This document shows, one piece after another, positions 18,491 to 27,991 of a DNA stretch of 64,000 nt (position 1 is the stretch's first letter; each line of letters starts with the position of its first letter). The translations under genes and the position numbers were made by a program. The notes beneath the pieces are model-generated. The model was not told the DNA's origin. It saw nothing but the letters and a program-made list of their open reading frames with translations, and did no database searches. This DNA comes from Thiomicrorhabdus sp. 6S3-12 (GTDB taxonomy: Bacteria; Pseudomonadota; Gammaproteobacteria; Thiomicrospirales; Thiomicrospiraceae): NCBI RefSeq assembly GCF_017571475.1, contig NZ_JAGETW010000006.1:124001-188000 (forward strand), read 5' to 3'.

Positions 18491-18772
18491 TTAGGCGTTC
18501 AAGCGCAGGATCGCACTTAAGCCTAATTTATCGGCGGAAGTAACCAGGGTTTCTGATGGCGATTCCCAGCGAATGCTTTTCCCGTTGGTTTCAGCGGTTT
18601 GAATCAGCATCAGCAAGGATTGCAGTCCGGCAGTGTCAATCGTATCGACAGCCGCAGCATCGATAATAATATCGTTTTCCGCCTCATTGAACTGGGCGTT
18701 CAGTTGCGCAAACTGTTCTTCAATCTGGTTAATGATCAGACTGTCGTTCAAAGTAATGGTAGAACTCATCAT
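18491..18772 (-). CDS. STAS-domain protein (anti-sigma antagonist-like)
   Basis: 93 aa from ATG 18772 (AAAGGA 4 bases ahead; the second ATG at 18769 is equally possible). A single STAS domain: ITLNDSLIINQIEEQFAQL, then IIIDAAAVDTIDTAGLQSLL, where T in DTAG replaces the usual phosphorylatable serine. Located in a chemotaxis operon next to a CheY-like regulator and CheW. It may act in a partner-switch controlling the motility operon; no kinase or phosphatase partner is seen nearby. Confidence 0.85.
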   Translation of the reverse strand: MMSSTITLNDSLIINQIEEQFAQLNAQFNEAENDIIIDAAAVDTIDTAGLQSLLMLIQTAETNGKSIRWESPSETLVTSADKLGLSAILRLNA

Positions 18773-18822
18773 TAAATCCTTTGTCAGGTCAATTAAATGG
18801 CAGTTTCGCAACCGGTAGGGGG

Positions 18823-19182
18823 TTAAAGGACGCGTCCGATAACCGAAAGCAGTTTTTCAGGGCTGAAAGGTTTAACGATCCAGCCGGTTGCACCCGCTTC
18901 CTTACCTTTGGTTTTCATGTCGCCGGAGGATTCCGTTGTCAGACACAGAATTGGTGTGAACTTGTAGTTCGGCATTGCGCGCAAGGCGGTGATTAATTCA
19001 ATGCCATTCATATTCGGCATATTGATATCAGTGACTACGAGATCGAATTGGTTCTGTTTGGCAATATCCAGTGCTGCTAAACCGTCTTCCGCTTCCGTGA
19101 CGTCGTGTCCGGCCGATTTCAGGGACATGCTAACCATCTGTCTCATTGATTTTGAATCATCCACTGCTAAGATTTTTGACAT
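18823..19182 (-). CDS. Single-domain response regulator (CheY-like)
   Basis: 119 aa from ATG 19182 (MSKILAVDDS). Receiver domain with DD acidic pair, acceptor D in VVTDINMPNMNG, and K in WIVKPFSPEKLL. It belongs to the class typically encoded beside a STAS protein and CheW in secondary chemotaxis operons. The primary flagellar CheY is at 14219-14623, so this one probably serves as a phosphate sink or controls the neighbouring STAS protein. Confidence 0.9.
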   Translation of the reverse strand: MSKILAVDDSKSMRQMVSMSLKSAGHDVTEAEDGLAALDIAKQNQFDLVVTDINMPNMNGIELITALRAMPNYKFTPILCLTTESSGDMKTKGKEAGATGWIVKPFSPEKLLSVIGRVL

Positions 19183-19251
19183 CCTAATCTCTCTTTTTGC
19201 TTTCAATCAAATGATTTTTATTGTCGTATGATACGGGCCTTAAAACAAGGC

Positions 19252-19785
19252 CTATTCAATATTAAGCGATTTTTTTATCGCCGATAGAATGCCGTCGTTA
19301 ATCAACTGGTCGATATGCAGGATAATGACCATCTTATCCCCCACTGTCGCCAATCCTTTGACGTATTCCGTATTGATCGTGCCTGACATCGACGGGGCCG
19401 CCTGCAGCGTCTGCTGGCTGACCGAGTGTACATCCGAGACGCCGTCAACCACCATTCCGATAATCTTGTGACTGCCGTTGGTGTCTTCGGCGCGAACAAT
19501 CACCACGACGGTCGAGTCGTTATAGGTGATGTTGTCCAGCCCGAAGCGGACTCGGAGATCGACGATCGGCACAACTGCGCCACGAAGGTTGATGACACCC
19601 ATGACATAGTCGGGTGTGTTCGGAATGTCGGTGGTTTTTTCCCAGCCTTTGATTTCCTGTACTCTCAGGATATCGACGCCATATTCTTCATTCCCCAGAA
19701 CAAAACTTAAAACCTGATCATCATCGGAATGGCTTTGATCAATCTGTTCCTGAATATCGTCCAGGTTTTTTTCCGCGTTTTCCAT
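19252..19785 (-). CDS. Second CheW coupling protein
   Basis: 177 aa from ATG 19785, with AAAGAG upstream; an in-frame TTG two codons earlier is less likely. CheW domain about 25-165: VLSFVLGNEEYGVDILRVQEI, GVINLRGAVVPIVDLR and a C-terminal VKGLATVGDKMVIILHID. The acidic N-terminal 20 residues are extra. It is more like the canonical E. coli CheW than the protein at 17638-18141, so the locus supplies two different couplers. Confidence 0.92.
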   Translation of the reverse strand: MENAEKNLDDIQEQIDQSHSDDDQVLSFVLGNEEYGVDILRVQEIKGWEKTTDIPNTPDYVMGVINLRGAVVPIVDLRVRFGLDNITYNDSTVVVIVRAEDTNGSHKIIGMVVDGVSDVHSVSQQTLQAAPSMSGTINTEYVKGLATVGDKMVIILHIDQLINDGILSAIKKSLNIE

Positions 19786-19922
19786 GCGCAAAACTCTTTT
19801 AGTAATGGGATTTAGGGTAAATTAACCGATTACCCACTAAAGGTCTAGGGGTATAACGGAACTGAATGAAAATTTATCAGACGACTTGATTTGCCACAAA
19901 TTACGCCGGAGGCTGACCGTAC

Positions 19923-20951
19923 TCAGATATGAATATCGATCAGGGCGACTCTTTGCCCCTGTTTACTTTGTTCCGGCGGTGAGGGCAGGAGTCGCAGATG
20001 GACGCTTTGCAGATCCAACGTCTTTAATAAGTCATGCAGTTGCGGGATCTTGCTTTCGATTCTCTTGCCAAGCGTATCGTTTTGGCACCAGATGCCGCAG
20101 TATAAATTTTCTTCGGCATCAAAACTGATTTTGCTTTTCAGTTCACCGTCTGCGGTCTGCAGATTGACAAAAACCTCCCAACGATTGCCTTTGTCCGTAC
20201 GCTTTTTTCTGAACTCCAGCTGATCGTCGATGGTTTGCGGGTTCGGGGGCGTGAATTCAAAACCGATCACCTCTGGGTTCTGGTACAGTTGCAGCTGATT
20301 GAGGGTTATTTTGCTGATTGCCTGATCGCTTAATTTGCTGGCCAGTTGGGTTGCTGCGTTCTGTACGCCGCTACTTTGCTGGGTCAGCTGTTTGAATTGC
20401 AGCAGTTGTGCTTTGAGGTCTTGCTTGAGGGCATTGTTGTCGGGTTTTCCCTGTAACAGTTTGGACTCCAGGAAAAGCCCGCTGTTATTGAGCTGGTTTC
20501 TGAGATCGTTGCCTGAATTCGCGCTAAGCGGTTTGCGTAGCAGTTCGAGTAAAGCGGCTAGCGGAGGCTGAAGCTGACTGGGCAGCTGGTTCAGGAGTTG
20601 TGTCAGTTGCTGGCTAATCTGGCCGAGAGGTTGCTGATTAGCTAGATGTTGACGGATTGCCGTCTGAATCACTTCCTGTGGAGAGACTGTTGATTGTGGG
20701 CGTTGGGCGATAGCCAGAACCAGAGAAGGTTGAGTTTGTTTGACGCTGAGTTGCACCTCGCCTGTCTGCAGTCCGCCTACTGTTGTGCTGGCAGTGAATA
20801 CATTCTGTCCTACGCGTAAGGTCACTTCCTGACCGCTGATTTTTTCAATCGAAGCGTTAAGTATCTGCCCGGTTTTAAGGGAGGCGAGCAGGGATTTCTG
20901 AAGGTCCGGAGCAAGTTGACTTGAGTTAAGATTGTGGGTGATTGTGAGCAT
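19923..20951 (-). CDS. FliK-like protein (Flg_hook-type C-terminal domain)
   Basis: 342 aa. N-terminal half with a beta-rich segment (IEKISGQEVTLRVGQNVF) and a glutamine/leucine-rich middle (LGQISQQLTQLLNQLP). The C-terminal 110 residues resemble the flagellar hook-length control fold (RWEVFVNLQTADGELKSKISF, then a helix and LRLLPSPPE). It heads the operon that ends with the FlhB-like FlhX, which supports a FliK-FlhB type partnership. It differs from the fliK at the window start. It is 131 bases upstream of the second cheW. Confidence 0.7.
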   Translation of the reverse strand: MLTITHNLNSSQLAPDLQKSLLASLKTGQILNASIEKISGQEVTLRVGQNVFTASTTVGGLQTGEVQLSVKQTQPSLVLAIAQRPQSTVSPQEVIQTAIRQHLANQQPLGQISQQLTQLLNQLPSQLQPPLAALLELLRKPLSANSGNDLRNQLNNSGLFLESKLLQGKPDNNALKQDLKAQLLQFKQLTQQSSGVQNAATQLASKLSDQAISKITLNQLQLYQNPEVIGFEFTPPNPQTIDDQLEFRKKRTDKGNRWEVFVNLQTADGELKSKISFDAEENLYCGIWCQNDTLGKRIESKIPQLHDLLKTLDLQSVHLRLLPSPPEQSKQGQRVALIDIHI

Positions 20952-21128
20952 TATTAACCCCGGATTTTAAGGTTTTTGTCAAAATTATCCCGTTAAGCGG
21001 CCATTTGCGGTCGGCTGGATATGTAGAGCTTGTCGAAAAGCGATCTCCAATAACCTTTCGCAAGCATACCATTCAACGTTAACGGAGCAAAATCCGTTAA
21101 TCAGGAATTGAGAGGGCGGGTAAATATC

Positions 21129-21956
21129 ATGGATGAGCGCGAGTTTGTATTTACCGATAAAGAATTCGATAAGATTAAAAAGATCGTCTACGACTTTGCG
21201 GGGATCGATCTGAATGAATCCAAAAAGAATCTGGTGTATAACCGGCTGGCGAAACGAATTCGATTTTTGGAAAAACAAAGCTTCAAAGAGTATCTGGACT
21301 TTGTTGAGAAGCAGGGTGAGGAAGAATTCGTTCATCTGATCAACGCGATTACGACCAATCTGACCTTCTTTTTCCGCGAGAACCATCATTTCGAACATTT
21401 GGCGCAATCGGTTATTCCCGAGTTGTTGGAGAAAAATGCCGACAAACGTAAGATACGGGTCTGGTCGGCGGGCTGCTCGACCGGAGAAGAGCCTTATTCC
21501 ATTGCCATTGTTCTGAAGGAAACGGTGCCGGCCGGTTGGGATGCCAAAGTGATTGCGACCGATCTGGATTCGAATGTGGTACAGACGGCGGTCAATGGTA
21601 TCTATAATGTCGATCGTTTGAAAGGGATGGATCTGGATCGTAAAAAGCGTTGGTTTATGAAGGGAACCGGTGCGCGAGAAGGGTTTGCCAAGGTGAAAAA
21701 AGAACTGCAGGACATTATCGAGTTTTCCCAGCTGAACCTGATGGCGGATTGGCCGATTCGCGACGCAATCGATGTGATCTTTTGCCGTAATGTGGTTATC
21801 TATTTCGATAAACCGACTCAGGCGCGTCTGTTCGACCGCTATGCAGATCGTCTGCCGAACGGCGGCTACTTATTTGTCGGTCATTCGGAATCACTGTATA
21901 ACGTCTGTGATCGATTTGAATTGCTGGGAAAAACGATTTATCGCAAAATCCGCTGA
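21129..21956 (+). CDS. cheR: Chemotaxis protein methyltransferase CheR
   Basis: 275 aa from ATG 21129 with GCGGG upstream. N-terminal helical domain (about 5-75), then an AdoMet-dependent methyltransferase domain with IRVWSAGCSTGEEPYSIAI, VIATDLDSNVV and VIFCRNVVIYFD. It methylates chemoreceptor glutamates; CheB (next gene) reverses this. The divergent FliK-like gene shares the upstream gap. Confidence 0.95.
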   Translation: MDEREFVFTDKEFDKIKKIVYDFAGIDLNESKKNLVYNRLAKRIRFLEKQSFKEYLDFVEKQGEEEFVHLINAITTNLTFFFRENHHFEHLAQSVIPELLEKNADKRKIRVWSAGCSTGEEPYSIAIVLKETVPAGWDAKVIATDLDSNVVQTAVNGIYNVDRLKGMDLDRKKRWFMKGTGAREGFAKVKKELQDIIEFSQLNLMADWPIRDAIDVIFCRNVVIYFDKPTQARLFDRYADRLPNGGYLFVGHSESLYNVCDRFELLGKTIYRKIR

Positions 21957-22012
21957 TAACTTACGGATTTAAGTGGTTTTTGGCGTGATAGAAAATTGAA
22001 AAGGAATTTCAT

Positions 22013-23125
22013 ATGTCGGTAAAAGTATTGATTGTCGATGACTCCGAACTGGTCAGAAAAATGCTGACCGAGATGCTCGGTTCCGACCCGGAAATCGAAG
22101 TGGTCGGAACGGCTTCCGATCCGTATGACGCGCGCGAAAAAATCAAACTGCTGCATCCGGATGTGCTGACGCTGGACGTGGAAATGCCGAAAATGGACGG
22201 TGTGACTTTTTTAAAAAACCTGATGCGTTTGCATCCCTTGCCGGTTGTCATGATTTCGACACTGACCGAAAAGGGTGCTGACGTAACTTTTGAAGCGATG
22301 GATCTCGGAGCGGTTGATTTTGTTACCAAGCCGAAAATCGATCTTCATCATACTTTCGAGGACTATGCTTTCGAGATCAGACGCAAAGTCAAGACGGCAT
22401 CTAAAGTAAGTCGTTACATGCTGGAACGCCAGTATGCGCGCTATGTCTCTAATCAACAGCGTCAGCCGGCGGTGGCAACTGTTTCCTCTCCGGAAAAATA
22501 TACCGCCGACGCCGTCTTGCCGAAAAAGACTCCGTCCGTTTCCAGAACCACGACAGGCTTTAAGTTAATCGCTTTAGGTTCTTCAACCGGTGGAACCGAG
22601 GCGATTAAGGAAATTTTATTGCGCCTGCCAGCTGATTCGCCGCCTATCGTGATTACTCAGCATATTCCGGCTGCATTCAGTGCACCTTTCGCAAATCGTA
22701 TGGACAGCATTGCGGCCATGACGGTACATCATGCCGAAGACGGAATGCCTATTGAAAAAGGCCATGTGTATATTGCGCCGGGTGATAAGCATCTTTTGGT
22801 TATGCGCGAGGGAAGTCGTCTGGTTTGCCGCTTGAATGACGGGCCGCCGGTTAACCGTCATAAGCCCTCTGTGGATGTGATGTTCCGTTCCGTTGAACAG
22901 GCGGTGGGAACCGGGACGGTCGGAGTGATTCTGACCGGAATGGGCGCGGACGGAGCTCAAGGTCTTAAAGACCTGCATGAACTAGGCGTTAAAACGGTCG
23001 CTCAGGATGAGAAAACCAGTGTCGTGTGGGGAATGCCGGGCGAATCGGTCAAAATCGGCGCGGTCGATTTTGTTTTGCCATTAGAGCAGATTGCGCAGAA
23101 AATTCTTGAGCTTGGAAGCCGTTAG
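22013..23125 (+). CDS. cheB: Chemoreceptor methylesterase/deamidase CheB
   Basis: 370 aa. N-terminal receiver domain with D10 and phospho-acceptor D55 in LTLDVEMPKMDG; a linker of about 40 residues; C-terminal methylesterase with catalytic serine in GSSTGGTEA, histidine in TQHIP and aspartate in GMGADG. AAAGGAA precedes the ATG. Forms the adaptation pair with cheR. Confidence 0.96.
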   Translation: MSVKVLIVDDSELVRKMLTEMLGSDPEIEVVGTASDPYDAREKIKLLHPDVLTLDVEMPKMDGVTFLKNLMRLHPLPVVMISTLTEKGADVTFEAMDLGAVDFVTKPKIDLHHTFEDYAFEIRRKVKTASKVSRYMLERQYARYVSNQQRQPAVATVSSPEKYTADAVLPKKTPSVSRTTTGFKLIALGSSTGGTEAIKEILLRLPADSPPIVITQHIPAAFSAPFANRMDSIAAMTVHHAEDGMPIEKGHVYIAPGDKHLLVMREGSRLVCRLNDGPPVNRHKPSVDVMFRSVEQAVGTGTVGVILTGMGADGAQGLKDLHELGVKTVAQDEKTSVVWGMPGESVKIGAVDFVLPLEQIAQKILELGSR

Positions 23126-23281
23126 CCGCTCTTTACCGGCAATGCCATACGCTAAAGCGGTACGGTTCATTGACGGTTATTTGTCTTAGGGTTGCCGCTG
23201 CATGCAAGAGTGCAAGTCTGCAATGCAGTGCTTTTTGCCGATACACAGAGATCTTATTAAGAAAAAACATTTAATTTTAAA

Positions 23282-23297
23282 TGGCATAATCCGTGCT
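23282..23297 (+). promoter_or_regulatory. Candidate sigma-54 promoter upstream of the 421-aa chemoreceptor
   Basis: TGGCATAATCCGTGCT has GG and GC 10 bases apart; the -12 half is GTGCT rather than TTGCT. It lies 60-75 bases before the receptor start in the 230-base gap after cheB. A TTGACA also lies nearby (23310-23315) but has no good -10 element. Confidence 0.4.
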
Positions 23298-23355
23298 TTA
23301 TCTTGATCGTTGACAAAAGGCGCTTATTAAAGCCGGATACAAAAGGAAAAATGTC

Positions 23356-24621
23356 ATGCTCGATTTAGCCAGAGCCTATTGGATACCCTTGACGGTAACC
23401 GTATTGGCCATTGTTTTAAGCTTGTTTGAGAACACGGTTGTCAATGTACTGATGATTGTTGCGCTCTCTGCAAGCTGGTTTTTGGTAGCGGCAAATCTTG
23501 CCAAGCAAGAGGAGCGGCAGTTAAAAACGCTACGTCGACGCCAGGCGTTGCAGGAAGCGGCAGGCACATCGGTGTCCGCTTCTTCTCAGGTTGCCGAGGC
23601 TGTGTTGAAAGCGACTACTGCGGATGAGACTCTGCAGGTGGTGATGAAAGATGTGGATGCGGTAATCGAGCGCGAAGTGGAAGTGGTGCGCGGCGAACTG
23701 GTTCAGGTGAAGGATCTGGTCGCCGAAGCGATTGAAACGCTGAACAGCAGTTTTTCCGGTTTGCATCAACAGACGCGTGCGGAATACGAACTGGTACTTT
23801 CGCTGCTGGACAATCTCGGCGGCGAGGGCAGTAATCAGATGTCGATTCAGAAGTTCTCTTCAGAAATTAAATCGGTACTGCAGTACCTGATCGACCTTCT
23901 GACCAATGCTTCCGAGCGTAGTAAAGAGACCGTCGATAAAATCGATGACATGGTTGGACAGATTGAGGCGATTTTTAACCTGCTTGAAGATGTCAAAGGG
24001 ATTGCCGATCAGACCAATCTTCTAGCGCTTAATGCGGCGATCGAAGCGGCACGCGCCGGTGAAGCAGGGCGCGGTTTTGCCGTGGTCGCCGACGAGGTTC
24101 GCAAGCTGTCGCTGAATTCCAATATCCTTAACGAGCAGATCCGCAAACAGGCGGAAAAAGCGCGAACAACGGTTGATCAGGTACGTAATATCGTCAGCGA
24201 AACCGCCAGTAAAGATATGGAACATGCCGTTTCTTCGCAACATAAAGTCAGTAGTATGCTGGGCGACCTGTCGGCGATGAACGACGGTATCTCGTCAAAA
24301 CTGGGCGATGTTTCCGGAATGATTACCGAAATCGAAACCAGTGTCTCCAATGCGGTCCGTTCCCTTCAATTTGAAGATATTGTCCGACAGTTGGTTGAGC
24401 AGACGATGAATCATCTGGAACAGTTGAATCAATTCTCTAGAGAGATCGGTGAATTCCTGGAACAGAATCAACTGCAACCGGCGCAAAGCGAAGAAGAATA
24501 CCGTGCGCGTATTGATCAGTTCCGCGAGAAAATTCATGCTAAACGTCAGATGATTGAGGAATCTCGTATGAGTCGAGTGAATACCGAGTCGATGGATGAA
24601 GGTGAGATTGAACTCTTTTAA
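23356..24621 (+). CDS. Methyl-accepting chemotaxis protein with a membrane hairpin only
   Basis: 421 aa. Two closely spaced membrane helices (about 8-24 and 29-47) with virtually no periplasmic loop, then a cytoplasmic coiled coil and the MCP signalling tip ([33 protein letters not shown]). The C-terminal part has [18 protein letters not shown], a segment seen in receptors of this sensorless class. No HAMP domain is apparent. AAAGGAAAAATGTC is the ribosome region. Signal input is unknown. Confidence 0.9.
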   Translation: MLDLARAYWIPLTVTVLAIVLSLFENTVVNVLMIVALSASWFLVAANLAKQEERQLKTLRRRQALQEAAGTSVSASSQVAEAVLKATTADETLQVVMKDVDAVIEREVEVVRGELVQVKDLVAEAIETLNSSFSGLHQQTRAEYELVLSLLDNLGGEGSNQMSIQKFSSEIKSVLQYLIDLLTNASERSKETVDKIDDMVGQIEAIFNLLEDVKGIADQTNLLALNAAIEAARAGEAGRGFAVVADEVRKLSLNSNILNEQIRKQAEKARTTVDQVRNIVSETASKDMEHAVSSQHKVSSMLGDLSAMNDGISSKLGDVSGMITEIETSVSNAVRSLQFEDIVRQLVEQTMNHLEQLNQFSREIGEFLEQNQLQPAQSEEEYRARIDQFREKIHAKRQMIEESRMSRVNTESMDEGEIELF

Positions 24622-24660
24622 AAATAAGAAAACTTTATAGTGATTCAACTTAAGCCCCTT

Positions 24661-24686
24661 AAGCCCCGTTTATACGGGGCTTTTTG
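24661..24686 (+). terminator. Rho-independent terminator after the chemoreceptor gene
   Basis: AAGCCCCG-TTTATA-CGGGGCTT is a perfect 8-bp stem with a 6-base loop followed by TTTTTG. It closes the motility block, 40 bases after the receptor stop. Confidence 0.92.
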
Positions 24687-24697
24687 TTTTACCGGCC

Positions 24698-24985
24698 TTA
24701 ACGGACTTCCATATTCCCCATATGGGTGTTCCAGAAGCTGCCGAAAATCAGGCTGAAAAAGATGCCGGTGGCAAATACGATATACCAGTAACGACGCATT
24801 TTTTGGGCTGCATCGCTTTCATTTTCCGGCCGGTCTTTAAAGAAGATAATCATAAAACCGATCGCGGAGATAAAACCGGCGATATTGGCGAAATAGTGGT
24901 TTTGGGTCAGCAGTGAGGCGATGCCTAACATCAGAATACCGGCATAAGTCGCTAATAAGGTTCGCATAGTGTTTAATGTCTCCAT
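24698..24985 (-). CDS. Small membrane protein of unknown function
   Basis: 95 aa with three hydrophobic segments (about 8-25, 31-48 and 66-85) and a charged loop DRPENESDAAQKMRR between the second and third. I do not recognise the family. Either ATG 24985 or ATG 24967 may be used; GGAGA sits before the second. It is a single-gene unit between a terminator and a divergent gene. Confidence 0.6.
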   Translation of the reverse strand: METLNTMRTLLATYAGILMLGIASLLTQNHYFANIAGFISAIGFMIIFFKDRPENESDAAQKMRRYWYIVFATGIFFSLIFGSFWNTHMGNMEVR

Positions 24986-25061
24986 TGTCTTTTGGGTGGC
25001 ACTATTGTAGTGAATAAAGTCCGCGTTTGGGCAAATTCTGGAAAACAGGGGAGAAGATAAA

Positions 25062-25394
25062 ATGGCTTTTTACCACTTTGCTTTTTATGTTCCTGAATCG
25101 CACCTTCAGGAGGTTAAGCAGGCGATTTTTGATGCGGGCGCGGGTGTGCAGGGAGATTATCGCCACTGTGCTTGGCAGGTTCGAGGACAGGGGCAGTTTG
25201 AACCGTTGCAAGGCAGTCAGCCGTTTATCGGCAGTCAAGGACGTCTTGAAGTCGTGCCGGAATATAAGGTTGAAGTCTATGTTGTGCAGGAGAAGATTAA
25301 AGCGGTTTTGCAGGCCTTTTTTGCCAGTCACCCGTATGAAGAACCGGCCTATTATCTCATCGAAAGCATGGATGCAAGAGACTGTCTGAATTGA
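25062..25394 (+). CDS. NIF3/YqfO-related small protein
   Basis: 110 aa. Segments YHFAFYVPESHLQEVKQAIFDAGAG, GQGQFEPL.GSQPFIG and FFASHPYEEPAYYLI match the CutA-like insert domain of the NIF3/YqfO family, which exists as a free protein of about this length in many gammaproteobacteria. No catalytic residues are known for this form. GGGGAGAAG gives a strong ribosome site. Confidence 0.75.
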   Translation: MAFYHFAFYVPESHLQEVKQAIFDAGAGVQGDYRHCAWQVRGQGQFEPLQGSQPFIGSQGRLEVVPEYKVEVYVVQEKIKAVLQAFFASHPYEEPAYYLIESMDARDCLN

Positions 25395-25492
25395 TGCGAA
25401 TTGTCAGGAAATCTTGATCTATTATAAAAATAACTTATTGATGTTGTGTAGGTGGGGATAAATGTATGTAGTTAAGTATGTATAATCTGTTG

Positions 25493-25672
25493 AGTCATTA
25501 AGAATTTATTCATACTTTTTAATATTAGAGGATGTTGATATCTGGTTCGGATTCGATTACTATGACAACCGTTGTTTCATTACAACACTCCTCTAAAAGA
25601 GCTAAGATTGTTCCCTTTATATGGAACCCCCCAAATAAATTCTTGTAAGTTGTTTGGGGCTTTTTTTTCTTC
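25493..25672 (+). ncRNA. Candidate structured small RNA ending in a terminator hairpin
   Basis: A TATAAT at 25481-25486 is followed by about 180 bases with successive stems: 25525-25537 with 25583-25596 (TTAGAGGA-TGTTG against CAACACTCCTCTAA, one bulge), 25544-25547 with 25567-25570 inside it, 25610-25614 with 25623-25627 (GTTCC/GGAAC), and CCCCAAA/TTTGGGG (25629-25659) followed by eight T. No convincing plus-strand coding region exists here. A stand-alone transcript is inferred; I could not assign it to a known RNA family. Confidence 0.45.
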
Positions 25673-25751
25673 GCACGGCTCTTACTCTCAACTTTACCGA
25701 ATTGATTTCCTCTACAGATTGCCTATCGCTGTTTGTGTGTTTTTCATGCAT
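25617..25751 (-). CDS. Possible 44-aa basic peptide with strong Shine-Dalgarno
   Basis: ATG at 25751 is preceded by AAGGAGG with a 6-base gap, the best ribosome site in this region. The frame runs 44 codons and encodes a lysine/arginine-rich peptide (VRAVRRKKSPKQ) with no similarity that I recognise. It lies 66 bases behind the FKBP gene on the same strand and overlaps the plus-strand terminator, so the lysine run comes from the terminator T-tract. It could be real or a chance frame behind a genuine ribosome site. Confidence 0.3.
   Translation of the reverse strand: MHEKHTNSDRQSVEEINSVKLRVRAVRRKKSPKQLTRIYLGGSI
25629..25670 (+). terminator. Rho-independent terminator of the candidate small RNA
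   Basis: CCCCAAA (25629-25635) pairs with TTTGGGG (25653-25659); the stem is followed by C and a run of eight T. The loop is long (17 bases) but contains only weak pairing. It ends transcription from the left in an otherwise convergent gap. Confidence 0.7.
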
Positions 25752-25816
25752 AAAATACCTCCTTAAATCCTAAGACTTAAAGAGGTCTGTTGGTTTTGCC
25801 GACGGAGTGCTGGTTA

Positions 25817-26542
25817 CTATTTTCCGAAAGAGATCAGTTCGATAGTGAAAATCAGTGTTTCGTTCGGGCCGATCATGTCACCGGCGCCTTTTTCGCCGTA
25901 AGCCAGTTCCGGCGGAATAACCACTTCCCATTTATCTCCCGGTTTCATTCGCTGCAGAATTTCTCCCCAACCCTTAATCACGTCGGATGCCCGGATTCTT
26001 AATGCTCGTCCGCGCTTATAGGAGCTGTCAAAGACTTTTCCGTTGATGAATTTTCCTTCGTAGTGCGTGAAGATGTTGTCTTCAGGTGTTGGAGACTGAC
26101 CTTCTCCCTGTTGCAGAACTTTGTATAAGATACCGCTTTCGGTCACCAATACACCTTCCTGCTCCGCGTATTTCTGACGGAACTCATTTCCTGCCAAGGC
26201 ATTCTTTTCCGCCTGGATTTTTCTTTGCGCAGCCTGTTCGGCCTGCATTATTTTTTTGGCTTCCATGACCGCTGTATTCATCTCCTCCGGAGTTAAAGCA
26301 AGCGGCCGTTGCTGCAAAGCGTCATCCAGACCCATGGCCAGGGCTCGGGCGTCGATTTTAAGACCTTGTTTGGCCAGGTTTTTGGCGAGATCGACGCCGA
26401 GTGTGTAGCTCGCCTTCTGTTCTAAGGTGGTCAACTCCGCTTGAATCGCTGGTGTGGAAGTCTGAGTATGCTCGTCGGCCTGGCCCAGAGAAGGCATAGT
26501 AATGAAACTGAAAGCGGCAAAAACCGTCATCGTTAAACGCAT
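25817..26542 (-). CDS. FKBP-type peptidyl-prolyl isomerase, exported (FkpA/Mip-like)
   Basis: 241 aa from ATG 26542, chosen for AAAGGA just upstream. Signal peptide (1-21, ending GQA), an N-terminal helical dimerisation region with YTLGVDLAKNLAKQG, a long helix rich in A/E/K/Q, and a C-terminal FKBP domain with DNIFTHYEGKFINGKVFDSSY, VIKGWGEILQRMKPG and IPPELAYGEKGAG. It acts as a periplasmic folding factor. Transcribed away from trxB's terminator. Confidence 0.93.
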   Translation of the reverse strand: MRLTMTVFAAFSFITMPSLGQADEHTQTSTPAIQAELTTLEQKASYTLGVDLAKNLAKQGLKIDARALAMGLDDALQQRPLALTPEEMNTAVMEAKKIMQAEQAAQRKIQAEKNALAGNEFRQKYAEQEGVLVTESGILYKVLQQGEGQSPTPEDNIFTHYEGKFINGKVFDSSYKRGRALRIRASDVIKGWGEILQRMKPGDKWEVVIPPELAYGEKGAGDMIGPNETLIFTIELISFGK

Positions 26543-26581
26543 GTCGATTCCTTTTTTGAGTGTCGAATTTAATGAAGACAA

Positions 26582-26607
26582 TAAAAAACCACCGTTTAAG
26601 GTGGCTT
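26582..26607 (-). terminator. Rho-independent terminator after trxB
   Basis: On the minus strand GCCACC-TTAAAC-GGTGG is followed by six T. It sits 16 bases after the trxB stop and just ahead of the FKBP gene, separating the two units. Confidence 0.85.
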
Positions 26608-26622
26608 GTAACAGGTTCGAAA

Positions 26623-27991
<1,369 letters not shown>

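Noticed and set aside
25493-25672. 6S RNA
   Set aside because: Length is similar, but 5' and 3' ends do not pair into one long rod with a central bubble and the usual neighbours are absent.
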